Shown: positions 32,292 through 42,923, numbered from the stretch's first letter. The stretch is 64,000 nucleotides of DNA from Arthrobacter sp. PM3 (GCF_003352915.1 NZ_CP022314.1:1050460-1114459), one strand, 5' to 3'. Numbers and translations: made by a program. Notes: generated from the sequence alone by a model not told the origin.

Positions 32292-32900
32292 ATGGTACTC
32301 ATGCCCCGAGCTCCCGCCCCGGTGGCCGCTGCGGGCCAGGACCCGGAGCCGTTCGGGCTGTATTCCCCCGGCCCCTTGTTTTCCTGGCCGGAGCTGCAGG
32401 CCATGGCGGCCGACGGCGTGCTGACGCAGCTCTATCAGCGCGGCTATCTGCCGCCCGGCGCCCACGCCAGTCCGCAACTGCGCGCCCGGGCCGCGTCTCT
32501 GGCCGTTGCGCCGGCAATCCGGCAACGGGTGGTGGCCGGCCGGATGACGGCGGCGTGGATCTACGGCTGCGCCGCGGAGCCGGACCGCCTGGCACTGCTG
32601 GTTGATGCGAACCGGCGCGTTTCCAGCCTGCGATCTGTGCGCGGCTGCACGTTCCATGAAGTGCGGCTGGGCCCGTTCGACGTCGTCAGCATGGGAGGAC
32701 TGATGGTCTCCAGCCCGCTGCGCACGGCCATGGACGTGGCCCTGCACGTGGAGGCCGGCCTCGCCCTGCCGGCCCTGCGGGCCTTCCTGGCCATACCCGA
32801 GCTCGGCGTGCGGCTCCGGCTGCTCAGGCTGGCAGTGGACGCCAGCCCCCGCGCCCCGCACAAGAAGGCGGCCCTGGCGAAGATTGCCGCCCTCGAGTGA
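32292..32900 (+). CDS. AbiEi-antitoxin-like protein
   Basis: 202 residues. The pattern of a winged-helix N-terminus (LFSWPELQAMAADGVLTQLY), then AAWIYGC and SPLRTAMDVAL, resembles the AbiEi-type type IV antitoxin proteins common in actinobacteria. No AbiEii nucleotidyltransferase partner lies nearby, so a working toxin-antitoxin pair is not supported. Two ATGs (32292 and 32301) are possible starts and neither has a clear ribosome binding site. The gene stands alone, convergent with relA. Confidence 0.55.
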   Translation: MVLMPRAPAPVAAAGQDPEPFGLYSPGPLFSWPELQAMAADGVLTQLYQRGYLPPGAHASPQLRARAASLAVAPAIRQRVVAGRMTAAWIYGCAAEPDRLALLVDANRRVSSLRSVRGCTFHEVRLGPFDVVSMGGLMVSSPLRTAMDVALHVEAGLALPALRAFLAIPELGVRLRLLRLAVDASPRAPHKKAALAKIAALE

Positions 32901-32939
32901 CAGCCGCAGGCACCTCCCGGGCCCGGCCGGCGGGACCGT

Positions 32940-35333
32940 TCAGCTGCGGCGGCGGTTGCCGGTGGTGCGGTAGACGTCGAAGACACCGTCGATCCGGCGG
33001 ACTGCGCTAAGGACGTGGCTGAGGTACTTGGGGTCGCCCATCTCAAAAGCGAACTTGGAGATCGCGACCCGGTCGGTGGACGTGTGCACGCTGGCTGCCA
33101 GGATGTTGACGTGGTTGTCCGAGAGCACCCGGGTGACGTCCGAGAGCAGGGACTTGCGGTCCAGGGCTTCGACCTGGATTTCCACCAGGAACACGCTGGA
33201 CTGCGTGGGCGCCCAGTCCACTTCCACGATCCTGTCGGGCTGGTCCCTCAGGCCGCTGACGTTGGTGCAGTCGGTGCGGTGCACGGACACCCCGGAACCG
33301 CGGGTGACGAACCCGAGGATGGGGTCGGGCGGGACCGGCGTGCAGCACCGGGCCAGCTTCACCCACACATCATCCACGCCGCGGACAACCACACCGGAAT
33401 CGGAGAAGCGGGCCTTGCTGACCTGGGTGGGGATCGAGACCTCGGCGAGGTCGTCATCCGGGTGCTCGGTGGGGCCCAGGCTCTCTACCAGGCGTTCCAT
33501 GACGGACTGTGCGGAGGTGTGCCCGTCGCCTACCCCGGCGTAGAGTCCGGAGATGTCGGCGTACTTGAAGTCCTCTGCGATCGCGGCGAGGGCGTCGTGG
33601 GTCATGAGCCGCTGCAGCGGGAGGTTCTGCTTGCGCATCGCCTTGGTCAGCAGGTCCTTGCCGCGGTCGATCGCTTCCTCGCGGCGTTCCTTGCTGAACC
33701 ATTGCCGGATCTTGTTCCGGGCCCGGGCGCTCTTGACGAAGTGCTGCCAGTCCTGGCTGGGTCCGGCGCCTTCGGCCTTGGAGGTGAAGATCTCCACCCA
33801 GTCACCGTGGTTCAGCTCGCTGTTCAGCGGGACGAGTTTGCCGTTGACGCGGGCCCCGATGGTCCGGTGGCCCACCTCGGTGTGCACGGCGTACGCGAAG
33901 TCCACCGGGGTGGAGCCGGCCGGCAGGGCCATAACCTCGCCCTTGGGGGTGAAGACAAACACTTCCCGGGCGTTGATCTCAAAGCGCAGCGAGTCGAGGA
34001 ACTCGCCCGGGTCGGAGGTTTCCTGCTGCCAATCGACGAGGGAGCGCAGCCAGCCCATGTCGCCGTCGCGCGGGCTGCCGGGCCCGGCGGCCGTCCGGTT
34101 CGGCTGGTCCTTGTACTTCCAGTGCGCGGCGACGCCGTACTCGGCCCGCCGGTGCATCTCGTGGGTGCGGATCTGGATCTCCACCGGCTTGCCGCCCGGG
34201 CCGATCACCGTGGTGTGCAGCGACTGGTACATGTTGAACTTGGGCATCGCGATGTAGTCCTTGAACCTCCCGGGCAGGGGGTTCCAGCGCGAGTGCATGG
34301 CGCCAAGGGCCGCGTAGCAGTCCCGGACGGAGTCGACCAGGACGCGCACGCCCATGAGGTCGTTGATGTCGTCGAAGTCTTTGTCGCGGACGATCATCTT
34401 CTGGTAAATCGAGTAGTAGTGCTTGGGCCGGCCGGTGATCGTGGCTTTGATCTTGGCCGCGCGGAGGTCCTCGGTGATCTGGTTGCGGATGACAGCCAGG
34501 TTCTTTTCCCGCTCCGGGGTCCGGTCCCCCACCATCCGCACGATTTCCTCGTACACCTTCGGATAGAGGGCGGCGAAGGAGAGGTCCTCAAGTTCCCACT
34601 TGATGGTGTTCATGCCGAGCCGGTGGGCCAGCGGCGCGAAGATCTCGAGCGTTTCCCGGGCCTTCCGGGCCGAGGACTCGGCTGAGACGAACCGCCACGT
34701 GCGGGCGTTGTGGAGCCGGTCGGCCAGTTTGATCATGAGGACACGGATGTCCTTGGCCATGGCCACGACCATCTTGCGGACGGTCTCGGACTGCGCCGCC
34801 TCGCCGAAGCTGACCTTGTCCAGCTTGGTGACGCCGTCCACCAGCATCGCCACTTCCGGCCCGAATTCGGCTTTCAGGTCCGCCAGCGTGTAGGAGGTGT
34901 CCTCGACAGTGTCGTGCAGCAGGGCGGCGGCCAGCGTGGTGCCGCTGAGACCGAGTTCGGCCAGGATCGTGGCGACGGCGACCGGGTGCGTGATGTAAGG
35001 GTCACCGCTTTTGCGCTTCTGTCCCCGGTGGCAGCGCTCGGCCACGACGAAGGCGCGCTGGATGAGGTCGAAGTCCTCTTTGGGATTGTTGGCGCGCACA
35101 GTGCGCAGCAGCGGCTCCAGGATCGGCGAGTACGCCGGGGCACCGCGGCCTGTCAGCCGCGCCAGCCGGGACCGTGTCCGTTCCCGCCGTCCGGGGAACG
35201 TGGGGCGGGCCCCGGAGTTGTCAACCGGCACTGGAACATCGGGACGTCCGGGAGCCACCAGGCCGGTCTGAGAACCCTGGCCGTGGCCCTTGCCCGCAGG
35301 TGCCTGAGGCACCGGCGTCGAACGTTCTTCCAA
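32940..35333 (-). CDS. relA: Bifunctional (p)ppGpp synthetase/hydrolase (long RSH)
   Basis: 797 residues. The HD hydrolase domain has His116 and His140-Asp141 (LLHDTVEDT). The synthetase domain has [13 protein letters not shown] and the later YQSLHTTV; the TGS domain begins near 455 ([14 protein letters not shown]). A zinc-finger/helical region with [12 protein letters not shown] and a C-terminal ACT domain complete it. Both active sites look intact, so it should make and degrade the alarmone. The TTG start has AGAGG with a 7-9 nt spacer. The first 65 residues are a Pro/Gly/Arg-rich extension. Confidence 0.96.
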   Translation of the reverse strand: MEERSTPVPQAPAGKGHGQGSQTGLVAPGRPDVPVPVDNSGARPTFPGRRERTRSRLARLTGRGAPAYSPILEPLLRTVRANNPKEDFDLIQRAFVVAERCHRGQKRKSGDPYITHPVAVATILAELGLSGTTLAAALLHDTVEDTSYTLADLKAEFGPEVAMLVDGVTKLDKVSFGEAAQSETVRKMVVAMAKDIRVLMIKLADRLHNARTWRFVSAESSARKARETLEIFAPLAHRLGMNTIKWELEDLSFAALYPKVYEEIVRMVGDRTPEREKNLAVIRNQITEDLRAAKIKATITGRPKHYYSIYQKMIVRDKDFDDINDLMGVRVLVDSVRDCYAALGAMHSRWNPLPGRFKDYIAMPKFNMYQSLHTTVIGPGGKPVEIQIRTHEMHRRAEYGVAAHWKYKDQPNRTAAGPGSPRDGDMGWLRSLVDWQQETSDPGEFLDSLRFEINAREVFVFTPKGEVMALPAGSTPVDFAYAVHTEVGHRTIGARVNGKLVPLNSELNHGDWVEIFTSKAEGAGPSQDWQHFVKSARARNKIRQWFSKERREEAIDRGKDLLTKAMRKQNLPLQRLMTHDALAAIAEDFKYADISGLYAGVGDGHTSAQSVMERLVESLGPTEHPDDDLAEVSIPTQVSKARFSDSGVVVRGVDDVWVKLARCCTPVPPDPILGFVTRGSGVSVHRTDCTNVSGLRDQPDRIVEVDWAPTQSSVFLVEIQVEALDRKSLLSDVTRVLSDNHVNILAASVHTSTDRVAISKFAFEMGDPKYLSHVLSAVRRIDGVFDVYRTTGNRRRS

Positions 35334-35414
35334 TGGAGCACCTCTCGCGACCGGTTAATTATTCCAGTGTATTCCCGCAGCAGGATACTTCGATAACCGG
35401 CCCGGATACGACAA

Positions 35415-35452
35415 CGGGCCGGAGGCCGCCCGAAAGGACGCTCTCCGGCCCG
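35415..35452 (-). terminator. Putative terminator after secF
   Basis: 10-bp stem (CGGGCCGGAG / CTCCGGCCCG) with an 18-nt loop, 13 bp beyond the secF stop. The T run is short. Confidence 0.5.
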
Positions 35453-35464
35453 CCGGCGGACGGC

Positions 35465-36484
35465 TCAGGCCGTGGCTGCGGACTCCTGCGCGGCGGTCTT
35501 GGCGGCCGCATCCGCGCGCCGCTGTTCCACCCGCTTGGCCTGCTTGACGAGGTCCGGCTCGCCCTGCCTCAGCGCGGCATACAGCGGGGCCGCGATGAAG
35601 ATCGTGGCCGCGGTGCCGACGAGAATGCCGACGAACAGGGCCAGCGACAGGTCCCGCAGGGTGCCGGCCCCCAGGAGTCCGGCGCCGATGAAGAGGATGG
35701 CGCCGACCGGGAGGATGGCCACCACCATGGTGTTGATGGAGCGGACCAGGGTCTGGTTGATGGCCAGGTTGACCTCCTCGGCGAAGGTGCGCCGGGTGGA
35801 TGCCTGAATGTCCGCGGTATTCTCGCGGATCTTGTCGAACACCACCACGGTGTCGTACAGCGAGTAGCTGAGCACGGTCAGGAAGCCGATGATGGCCGAC
35901 GGTGTCACTTCGAAGTCACTGAGCCCGTACACACCGGCGGTAATGAACATCGTCACGGCCATGCCGACGATTGCCGACAGTGACATCTTCCAGGTCCGGA
36001 AGTATAGCGCCATCAGGACTGCGGCCAGGCCAACGAAGATCGCCAGGCCGATCAGGGCCTGCTTGGTGACGTCCGCACCCCAGGTGGGGCCGACGAACGT
36101 GGAAGTCACTTCGTTGTCGGTCACGCCGTAGGCCTTGGTGAGGCCCTGCTTGATCTGCAGCGTCTCGTCGTCGCTGAGCTTGTCCGTCTGGATGCGCATG
36201 GTATTGCCGGCGACGTTGGCGACGCGCGGCACCGCCCCCGGCACGACTTCCTGGACGGCCTTCTCGCCGCGGGACGCCTCGGTGGACTGGACATTGGAGA
36301 CCGTGAACTCCGAGCCGCCGCGGAACTCGATGCCGAGGTTGAAGCCGCCCTTGAAGATCGGGATCAGGATGGACAGGGCGACGGCGATGCCGGCAACCAG
36401 GAACCAGACCTTCTTGTAACCGACAAAGTCGTACGAGCGTTTGCCCGTGTAGAGCTCGTTGCCGAATGTTGAGAAGTTGACCAT
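35465..36484 (-). CDS. secF: Protein translocase subunit SecF
   Basis: 339 residues, six transmembrane segments, with a periplasmic loop between helices 1 and 2. LGIEFRGGSEF after helix 1 and the SYSLYDTVVVFDKIREN motif in helices 4/5 are diagnostic. Works with SecD to use the proton gradient in late Sec export. The start codon follows the secD stop directly (TAAATG). The C-terminus is an Ala/Arg-rich tail. Confidence 0.96.
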   Translation of the reverse strand: MVNFSTFGNELYTGKRSYDFVGYKKVWFLVAGIAVALSILIPIFKGGFNLGIEFRGGSEFTVSNVQSTEASRGEKAVQEVVPGAVPRVANVAGNTMRIQTDKLSDDETLQIKQGLTKAYGVTDNEVTSTFVGPTWGADVTKQALIGLAIFVGLAAVLMALYFRTWKMSLSAIVGMAVTMFITAGVYGLSDFEVTPSAIIGFLTVLSYSLYDTVVVFDKIRENTADIQASTRRTFAEEVNLAINQTLVRSINTMVVAILPVGAILFIGAGLLGAGTLRDLSLALFVGILVGTAATIFIAAPLYAALRQGEPDLVKQAKRVEQRRADAAAKTAAQESAATA

Positions 36485-38260
36485 TTACTTGCCCTCCTTG
36501 GACGTGCTCTTGGAGGTGCCGGCGAGCTGCTCCTGTTGTGCCTGCTCCTGCTTTTCAGCGAGTCGGCGTTCTGCAATCGTCATCCGGCGCTCTGCCTCTG
36601 CGGCGGCGCCGGTGTTCTTCGCGCGGACCACGGCCACCGGCTTGTCGTCCGGGGTGCGGAGCCGGCCGGCCCCGCGGTATAGCGGCACGGCGCCCAGGCG
36701 CTTCGGGTCCAGGCCGGAGAACCGGTGGCCTTCGCCGAAGAACTTGGTCCGGGCCAGCAGTTGCAGGGTCGGGTGGGTGAACATGAACACGACAATGAGG
36801 TCGGCAATGGCGGTGAGGCCAAGGGTGAACGCGAAGCCTCGGACGTTGCCCACGGCCACGAAGAACAGCACGACGGCGGCGAGCAGGTTGACGGCCTTGG
36901 ACGCCAGGATGGTGCGCTTGGCTCGTTTCCAGCCGTTTTCCACCGCTGAGACCAGTCCCCGGCCCTCGCGAAGCTCATCGCGGATGCGTTCGAAGTACAC
37001 AATGAACGAGTCCGCGGTCTGGCCGATGGCCACAATCAGACCGGCCACGCCAGCCAGGGACAGCCGGTAGTTCTCCGTCCAGCCCAGGATGGCGATGGCC
37101 AGGAACGTGATCACGCCGGCAATCACGAGGGACGCCACGGTCACGAAGCCCAGTGCCCGGTACTGGAAGAGCGAGTAGATCACCACGAGCAGCAGGCCGA
37201 TGAGGCCGGCCAGCATGCCCATGCGGAGCTGCTCTCCGCCGAGGGTTGCCGAGATCTGCTGTTCGCTCTGGATCTCGAAGCTGATCGGCAGGGCGCCGAA
37301 ACGAAGCTGGTCGGAGAGGGCCTTCGCGGACTCTTCGGTGAACCCGCCCGTAATCTGCGGGCGGCCGTCCGTGATGACGGCCAGAGAGCGCGGGGCGGAG
37401 ATCACCTGGTCGTCCAGGACGATCGCGAACTGGGCCTTCGGGTCCGATCCGCTCTGACCGCCGGCGGCGGAATAGAACTGGTACAGCCGTTCCGTGACTT
37501 CCTTGAACTTGGCGGTGCCCTCGTCATCGAACTGGATGTTGACGGCCCATTCGTTGGTCACGGCGCCCTGTGCGCCGCGCTGCAGCTGGAACGAGGAGGA
37601 CTTGATGTTCGAGCCCTTGACCTCAACCGGGCCAAGAATGTACTTGATGGCCGGGGACGTGGCCGTGGCCGGTTCACAGGTCACCAGCGGCTTCGCCGGA
37701 TCGGAGCGCTGCTGCTTGTCCTGCGAGGGGTTCACGCAGTCAAGCGCCTCGAACTGCTTGTAGATCTCGGGGGTGATCCAGTTCTCGTCGCTGCTGTTGG
37801 CCGGTGCCGCCGTGGGCTTGGGCAGCTTGTCCTCCGGGGTGCGCGACTCGGCAGGCACCGCTGCGCCGGCGCCGGTCTGGATCACCGGCCGGAAGTTCAT
37901 GTCCGCGGACGCCTGGATCAGCGCGCGGGTTTCCTTGGCGGGGGTACCCGGCAGGCTGACGACGACGTTGCGGCCGGACTGGGTGCTGATTTCCGCTTCC
38001 GCAACGCCGGAGCCGTCCACGCGCTGGCGAATGATCGCCACAGCCTGGTTGAGCTGATCTTCGGTAATGCCCGAACCGCCCTCTACCTTTGGCGCCAGGA
38101 TCATCTGGGTGCCGCCTTCAAGGTCCAGGGCGAGCTTGGGCGTCCAGCTCGCCTGACCGGCCATCGTGCCGCCGGCCAGGACAGCCGTCATGGCGGCGAT
38201 GAGTACACCAAGCCAGACCAGCATCCTGATGGCTGATTTTTTGGGGCCAGTTCGTGCCAT
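36485..38260 (-). CDS. secD: Protein translocase subunit SecD
   Basis: 591 residues. N-terminal transmembrane segment, the LALDLEGGTQMIL motif, a large extracytoplasmic P1 domain (with a Pro/Ala/Ser-rich insert near residue 140), then five more transmembrane helices, with GQTADSFIVYFERIRDE near the end. Partner of SecF, directly coupled to it. The C-terminal tail is charged and Gln/Glu/Lys-rich. Confidence 0.96.
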   Translation of the reverse strand: MARTGPKKSAIRMLVWLGVLIAAMTAVLAGGTMAGQASWTPKLALDLEGGTQMILAPKVEGGSGITEDQLNQAVAIIRQRVDGSGVAEAEISTQSGRNVVVSLPGTPAKETRALIQASADMNFRPVIQTGAGAAVPAESRTPEDKLPKPTAAPANSSDENWITPEIYKQFEALDCVNPSQDKQQRSDPAKPLVTCEPATATSPAIKYILGPVEVKGSNIKSSSFQLQRGAQGAVTNEWAVNIQFDDEGTAKFKEVTERLYQFYSAAGGQSGSDPKAQFAIVLDDQVISAPRSLAVITDGRPQITGGFTEESAKALSDQLRFGALPISFEIQSEQQISATLGGEQLRMGMLAGLIGLLLVVIYSLFQYRALGFVTVASLVIAGVITFLAIAILGWTENYRLSLAGVAGLIVAIGQTADSFIVYFERIRDELREGRGLVSAVENGWKRAKRTILASKAVNLLAAVVLFFVAVGNVRGFAFTLGLTAIADLIVVFMFTHPTLQLLARTKFFGEGHRFSGLDPKRLGAVPLYRGAGRLRTPDDKPVAVVRAKNTGAAAEAERRMTIAERRLAEKQEQAQQEQLAGTSKSTSKEGK

Positions 38261-38288
38261 TGTCGATCTTTCTAATATTTACGGCGGA

Positions 38289-38324
38289 TCCGCCGGCGGG
38301 GGCGCTGCGTCCCCCGCCGGCGGA
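38289..38324 (-). terminator. Strong hairpin between yajC and secD
   Basis: Perfect 14-bp stem (TCCGCCGGCGGGGG / CCCCCGCCGGCGGA) with an 8-nt loop. It may attenuate read-through from yajC into secD or protect transcript ends. On the minus strand the following TAAATATTAG is A/T-rich but not a T run. Confidence 0.55.
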
Positions 38325-38366
38325 CGCCCGCAATCGTTGCTTCGCTGGATAGCTCAGAGAGGCAGA

Positions 38367-38804
38367 CTAGCTGTCTTTCTTGCCTTCGTCGTTGAGGCGG
38401 CGCAGGGTTTCCTCGGGAGTTTCGTTGCGGGGGGTTTCGTCGACCGGGGTTTGATTGACCGGCGTCGACCCGTCCGCAGCCTCGGCGGCCGGGCTGAGAG
38501 AGGAAGCGTCGTCGGGAACAACCGTCGGCTCCACGGCGGCAGCAACCGGCTCGACGATCTTGGTGACGGCCTGGCGGTGCACGGTAGCGGTGTTGCCGGG
38601 GGACAGTTCCAGCGTGACCTTGTTCTCCGCTTCGTCGATGTCGACGATCCGGCCGAACAGGCCAAAGCTCGTCATAACCTCCACACCGGGGCCGAACTTC
38701 GACTGGAGCTCAGCCTGCTGCTGCTGCGTCTTCTTGTTGCGGCGGAACATCATGAAGACGAACACGCCGAGCATGACGAACAGGAGAATTGTCATTGGAT
38801 CCAA
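38367..38804 (-). CDS. yajC: Preprotein translocase subunit YajC
   Basis: 145 residues: one N-terminal transmembrane segment (ILLFVMLGVFVFMMF), the basic RRNKKTQQQQ, then the YajC domain (GVEVMTSFGLFGRIVDID). A Pro/Thr/Glu-rich tail of about 50 residues extends beyond the E. coli protein. The TTG at 38804 gives MDPMTILL; the ATG at 38795 is equally possible. Part of the SecDF-YajC complex, upstream of secD. Confidence 0.93.
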   Translation of the reverse strand: MDPMTILLFVMLGVFVFMMFRRNKKTQQQQAELQSKFGPGVEVMTSFGLFGRIVDIDEAENKVTLELSPGNTATVHRQAVTKIVEPVAAAVEPTVVPDDASSLSPAAEAADGSTPVNQTPVDETPRNETPEETLRRLNDEGKKDS

Positions 38805-39009
38805 GGGGAATGTTCCATTCTGTACTTGCGTAGCTGGTTTTCAACAACGTCCGTTTGTTCCGGGCGGCGCGGGCAGAGGCCTGCACAGCAAGCTGGCAGA
38901 GAGACCATTCCCCCAACCGCCGGCGGCCACCTGCTCTCCGCCCACGGAAACAAAACCCGAACGTGCCGAGCGTCATACCAGTCTAAAGGGAAAAGCTGGA
39001 CGAACGGTG

Positions 39010-40131
39010 CTAGCGGCCGTTTCGGATCCGCTCGGGACCGGTTTCTTCACCAAGCACGCCCGCCTGCCCGTCCGGGCCGTCGTCCGGATCGCCGGCCTGG
39101 AACAGTTCCAGTGGGTCCTGCCCGAAGACTCCGGCGGGAACGGCAAAGCCCAGGTGCGTCCATGCCGGAGCCAGGGCGATCCGGCCGCGGGGCGTCCGGC
39201 CCAGCAATCCTTCGCGTACGAGGTACGGCTCGGCGACCGTTTCCACCGTTTCGGTTTCCTCGCCCACGGCGATCGCGAGGGTGGAAAGCCCCACCGGACC
39301 TCCGCCGAACTTGGTGATGAGGGCCTCGAGCACGGCACGGTCCAGACGGTCCAGGCCGCGCTTGTCCACCTCATACATGTCCAGCGCCGCCGACGCCGCC
39401 CGCGCGTCGATCTGTTCGATACCGTGCACGAGGGCCCAGTCGCGGACCCGGCGCAGGAGCCGGTTCGCGATGCGGGGCGTCCCCCGGGACCGTCCGGCGA
39501 TCTCGCTGAAACCTGCGGAGTTGACCTTCAGGTCCAGCAGCCCGGCGGAACGGCGCAGCACGAGCTCGAGCTCCTCGACCGAGTAGAACTCGAGGTGCCC
39601 GGTGAACCCGAAGCGGTCACGCAACGGACCGGGGAGCAGCCCGGCCCGGGTGGTGGCGCCGACAAGGGTGAAGGGCGGCAGTTCCAGCGGGATGGCGGTG
39701 GCACCGGCGCCCTTTCCGACCACAATGTCGACCCGGAAGTCTTCCATCGCCATATAGAGCATTTCCTCCGCCGGCCGGGACATGCGGTGGATTTCGTCCA
39801 GGAACAGGACCTCGCCCTCGGAGAGCGAGGACAGGATGGCCGCGAGGTCGCCGGCATGCTGGATGGCCGGGCCGCTGCTGATCCGCAGCGGCACGTTCAT
39901 CTCGGCGGCGATGATCATGGACAGCGTGGTTTTTCCCAGGCCGGGAGGGCCGGAAAGCAGCACGTGGTCCGCGCTGCGGCCCCGCATGCGCGACGCTTCC
40001 AGGACCAAGGACAGCTGTTTGCGGACCCGGTGCTGCCCCACGAAGTCGTGCAGGTTCTTGGGCCGCAGGGCCGCTTCGATGGCGCGTTCCTCCGGCTCCT
40101 CTCCCCCGGCGACGATCCACGGCTCAGCCAC
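39010..40131 (-). CDS. ruvB: Holliday junction branch-migration helicase RuvB
   Basis: 373 residues. Walker [10 protein letters not shown], Walker [10 protein letters not shown], sensor [18 protein letters not shown], and a C-terminal winged helix. Drives branch migration with RuvA. GTG start overlapping the ruvA end by 8 bp. The last 45 residues are an unusual charged tail ([15 protein letters not shown]) beyond the normal RuvB end. Confidence 0.97.
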   Translation of the reverse strand: MAEPWIVAGGEEPEERAIEAALRPKNLHDFVGQHRVRKQLSLVLEASRMRGRSADHVLLSGPPGLGKTTLSMIIAAEMNVPLRISSGPAIQHAGDLAAILSSLSEGEVLFLDEIHRMSRPAEEMLYMAMEDFRVDIVVGKGAGATAIPLELPPFTLVGATTRAGLLPGPLRDRFGFTGHLEFYSVEELELVLRRSAGLLDLKVNSAGFSEIAGRSRGTPRIANRLLRRVRDWALVHGIEQIDARAASAALDMYEVDKRGLDRLDRAVLEALITKFGGGPVGLSTLAIAVGEETETVETVAEPYLVREGLLGRTPRGRIALAPAWTHLGFAVPAGVFGQDPLELFQAGDPDDGPDGQAGVLGEETGPERIRNGR

Positions 40132-40768
40132 GCGCGCCTACCCGGTTGCCCGCGCGTGCGCCGTCCTGCCCCAACCAGCGCAGGGTGGCGCGGAGGATTT
40201 CGGCCACGTTGCCGGCGGCGGCGAGTTCCGGGGCGTCGGCGAGGGATTTGTCGATGCTGGCGGTGGCATCCTTTTCGGACCAGCCAAGGCTCGTCATCGC
40301 CGCCACGACCTGCGGCTTCCAGACGGACTCCGTGGAGACTGACGGGGCCGGCGCGCCGGCGGTGCCGTGCGGGACAAGCTTGCCGGCGAGTTCCAGCACG
40401 ATCCGGCCGGCCACCTTCGGCCCGATGCCGGGGACCTTGGTGAAGGCTTTGCCGTCACCGGAGTGCGCGGCCACCCGGATGGCTTCGGGTTCGTGGACGG
40501 CCAGCACGGCCAGGGCGAGCCGGGGCCCGACGCCGCTGACGCTGAGCAGGACATCGAAGACTTCCCGCTCGTCGTCGCTCGCGAAGCCGAACAGGGTCAG
40601 CGAGTCTTCCCGCACGATCAGGGACGTGAACAGTTTGCCCTCTTCACCCACGCGCAGGCTGCTGAGGGTCTGCGGCGTGGCGTTGACGCTCATGCCGGCC
40701 CCGTTGAGGTCGATCACCGCCGAGGACAGGCCCACATGCGCGACGGTTCCGCGAAGAAAACTGATCAA
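40124..40768 (-). CDS. ruvA: Holliday junction DNA-binding protein RuvA
   Basis: 214 residues. N-terminal OB fold ([13 protein letters not shown]), two helix-hairpin-helix motifs ([15 protein letters not shown] and [16 protein letters not shown]), and a C-terminal domain III that contacts RuvB. TTG start with AGGAG and a 7-nt spacer. A possible LexA site and a pair of direct repeats lie just upstream. Confidence 0.96.
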   Translation of the reverse strand: MISFLRGTVAHVGLSSAVIDLNGAGMSVNATPQTLSSLRVGEEGKLFTSLIVREDSLTLFGFASDDEREVFDVLLSVSGVGPRLALAVLAVHEPEAIRVAAHSGDGKAFTKVPGIGPKVAGRIVLELAGKLVPHGTAGAPAPSVSTESVWKPQVVAAMTSLGWSEKDATASIDKSLADAPELAAAGNVAEILRATLRWLGQDGARAGNRVGARG

Positions 40769-40791
40769 GGCCTGGCTCCTGGGTGTGTGGG

Positions 40792-40824
40792 CTTAAGCGT
40801 GCACGAACCTTAAGGTGCACGAAC
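40792..40824. repeat. Pair of 16-17 bp direct repeats upstream of ruvA
   Basis: CTTAAGCGTGCACGAAC followed immediately by CTTAAGGTGCACGAAC (one base shorter). Each copy contains two 6-bp palindromes, CTTAAG and GTGCAC. They lie 24-56 bp upstream of the ruvA start, next to the LexA-like site. Confidence 0.85.
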
Positions 40825-40843
40825 ATCGAATATATCTACGAAT
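40824..40843 (-). promoter_or_regulatory. Degenerate LexA-like site upstream of ruvAB
   Basis: Core TCGAATATATCTACGA matches the TCGAAC-N4-GTTCGA consensus at 9 of 12 fixed bases, and matches the dnaE2 box at 57235-57250 at 14 of 16, including the spacer ATATC. It is about 58 bp from the ruvA start. ruv genes are SOS-induced in many bacteria. Weak as a stand-alone match. Confidence 0.4.
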
Positions 40844-40878
40844 ACCCTACCAAGCCTGGCCCCGGAACAGGCGGACAT

Positions 40879-41457
40879 TCAGCGTGCACGGCGCGCTTTT
40901 GCCTCCGCGTCGGCCCAGGCGCGCTGGGCGGGGGTGAGGGACTGGCTGCCCGGTCCCGTCGTTGAAACGACAGCACCGCTCCCCGCCCGCCAGGCATGCG
41001 TGATGGCCAGGGCCAGGGCATCGGCGGCGTCGGCGGGGCGGGGCGGGGCATCCAGCCGGAGGATCTTGGTCACCAGTTTGGTGACGGCGTCCTTGTTGGA
41101 CGAGCCGCTCCCGGTCACGGCGGCCTTGACTTCAGACGGCGTGTGCAGGGCCACCGGGATGCCCCGGCGGGCGGCGGCCGCGATGACCACGCCGGAGGCC
41201 TGGGCGACGCCCATGACCGTGCTGACGTTGAGCTGGGAGAAGACACGCTCGACGGCGAGGACGTGCGGCTCGTAGTTATCGAGCCATTCGTCGATCGAGG
41301 TGGCGATGACCAGCAGCCGCTGGTCCAGGCTTTCCTCGGGCGAGGTCCCCACGACGCCGAAGGCCACCATGGTGGCACGCCGGTTCTTTTCGACGTCCAC
41401 GACGCCGATCCCGCAGCGGGTGAGGCCGGGATCGACGCCGAGGACGCGAAGGGTCAC
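40879..41457 (-). CDS. ruvC: Holliday junction resolvase RuvC
   Basis: 192 residues from the GTG at 41457, which overlaps the yebC stop as GTGA. RNase H-fold nuclease: first Asp in [15 protein letters not shown], Glu in LAVERVFSQ, and the late [14 protein letters not shown] pair. Cuts Holliday junctions symmetrically. The C-terminal 25 residues are an extra Ser/Ala/Arg-rich tail. A longer reading frame upstream is yebC in another frame. Confidence 0.96.
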   Translation of the reverse strand: MTLRVLGVDPGLTRCGIGVVDVEKNRRATMVAFGVVGTSPEESLDQRLLVIATSIDEWLDNYEPHVLAVERVFSQLNVSTVMGVAQASGVVIAAAARRGIPVALHTPSEVKAAVTGSGSSNKDAVTKLVTKILRLDAPPRPADAADALALAITHAWRAGSGAVVSTTGPGSQSLTPAQRAWADAEAKARRAR

Positions 41458-42209
41458 TCGGCTTCCAGTGCGGCCTGCACTTCGTCGCTGAGGTCGGCGT
41501 TGCTGTAGACGTTCTGGACGTCGTCGAGGTCTTCGAGGGCGTCGACGAGCTTCATGAACTTCTTGGCGGCGTCGAGGTCCAGCGGCACCTCCATGGAGGG
41601 GACGAACTCGGCTTCGTCGGTATCGTATTCGATCCCGGCTTCTTTGAGTGCGTCGCGGATGGCCTGCAGGTCCTTCGGGTCCGAGTGGATCTCGAAGCTC
41701 TCGCCGTTGTCCTTGACTTCCTCCGCGCCGGCGTCGAGGACGGCCATCAGGAGGTCGTCCTCGGTGAGGCCGTTCTTCGGCAGCGAGACGACGCCCTTGC
41801 GGGTGAAGAGGTAGCTCACGGAGCCGGGGTCGGCGATCGTGCCGCCGTTGCGGGAGATAGCGAGCCGGACCTCGGAGGCGGCACGGTTCTTGTTGTCCGT
41901 GAGGCACTCGATGAGCAGGGCCGAGCCCTGCGGGCCGCGGCATTCGTACATGATCTCCGTGTAGTCCACGACCTCGCCGGTGAGCCCGGCGCCGCGCTTG
42001 ATGGCGCGGTCGATGTTGTCGTTGGGGACGGAGGTCTTCTTGGCCTTCGTGACGGCGAGTTCCAGGCCGGGGTTGCCGGCGAGGTCGGGACCGCCCATGC
42101 GCGCGGCGACTTCGATGTTCTTGATCAGCTTGGCGAACGACTTGGCCCGGCGGCTGTCAATGATGGCCTTTTTGTGCTTGGTCGTCGCCCATTTGGAGTG
42201 GCCTGACAT
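41454..42209 (-). CDS. yebC: YebC/PmpR-family protein
   Basis: 251 residues, beginning [19 protein letters not shown], the family hallmark, with three-domain length and the acidic C-terminus. Members have been described as transcription regulators and, more recently, as factors that relieve proline-stalled ribosomes. Immediately downstream of pdxT (3-bp gap) and coupled to ruvC. Confidence 0.95.
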   Translation of the reverse strand: MSGHSKWATTKHKKAIIDSRRAKSFAKLIKNIEVAARMGGPDLAGNPGLELAVTKAKKTSVPNDNIDRAIKRGAGLTGEVVDYTEIMYECRGPQGSALLIECLTDNKNRAASEVRLAISRNGGTIADPGSVSYLFTRKGVVSLPKNGLTEDDLLMAVLDAGAEEVKDNGESFEIHSDPKDLQAIRDALKEAGIEYDTDEAEFVPSMEVPLDLDAAKKFMKLVDALEDLDDVQNVYSNADLSDEVQAALEAE

Positions 42210-42212
42210 GCT

Positions 42213-42923
42213 TTACGCTTCTCCTCTGATCATTCGAATAAACAGTTCATGCACGCGCTTCTCCCCCGTCACTTCCGGGTGGAAGGAGGTGGCCAGCAGC
42301 TTGCCGGAACGCACTGCAACAATTCTAGCCGTCCCTTGCAGGACAGCGGCATGCGAGGCATGCTCCGGGTCTGCGGGCTCCACCTGCGCCAGGACCTCCA
42401 CACCCGAACCCACACGCTCCACCCACGGGCCGCGGATGAACACCGCATGGACGGGAGCCACACCGGAGCCGGTGTCGCTGAAGCCCAGTCCCTTGAATTC
42501 GAGGTCGGTTTCGAACGACTCGCGCTGCCGGCCGAAGGCGTTGCGGCGCACGGTGATGTCGAGCCCGCCAAAGGTCTGCTGCGGGTTGCCGGCGAGGTCC
42601 GTTGCCGGGTCAGCGATCTCGTTGGCCAGCAGGATCATGCCGGCGCACGAGCCGTAGACGGGAAGGCCGTCCCGGATGCGCTCGCGCAGCGGATCGCGGA
42701 GCCCGAAAATCCCGGCGAGCTTGTCAATCGCGGTCGATTCGCCGCCGGGGATGATGAGCCCGTCCAGGTCGTCGAGTTCGCCGGGGCGGCGGATCCCGAT
42801 GCCGGTGGCGCCGGCCGCCTCGACAGCGTGCAGGTGTTCCCGGAAATCGCCCTGGAGCGCCAGGACGCCGATCCGGAGGCCTGTGCCCGCGCGGGATCCA
42901 GGGGGGAAAGAGGGGGTGGTCAT
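42213..42923 (-). CDS. pdxT: Pyridoxal 5'-phosphate synthase glutaminase subunit
   Basis: 236 residues from the ATG at 42923. Class I amidotransferase: IIPGGEST, nucleophile Cys93 ([12 protein letters not shown]), and the SFHPEV His/Glu pair near residue 214. Supplies ammonia to PdxS for PLP synthesis. Its partner pdxS lies 6 kb away (48846-49772), separated by genes mostly on the other strand. Confidence 0.95.
   Translation of the reverse strand: MTTPSFPPGSRAGTGLRIGVLALQGDFREHLHAVEAAGATGIGIRRPGELDDLDGLIIPGGESTAIDKLAGIFGLRDPLRERIRDGLPVYGSCAGMILLANEIADPATDLAGNPQQTFGGLDITVRRNAFGRQRESFETDLEFKGLGFSDTGSGVAPVHAVFIRGPWVERVGSGVEVLAQVEPADPEHASHAAVLQGTARIVAVRSGKLLATSFHPEVTGEKRVHELFIRMIRGEA

Noticed and set aside
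32292..32900. Complete type IV toxin-antitoxin system
   Set aside because: No AbiEii-type nucleotidyltransferase lies next to the AbiEi-like gene.
38345..38365. tRNA gene, from a GGATAGCTCAGAGAGGCAG stretch like a D-arm
   Set aside because: No acceptor stem, anticodon arm or T-arm can be built around it; it overlaps the yajC end.
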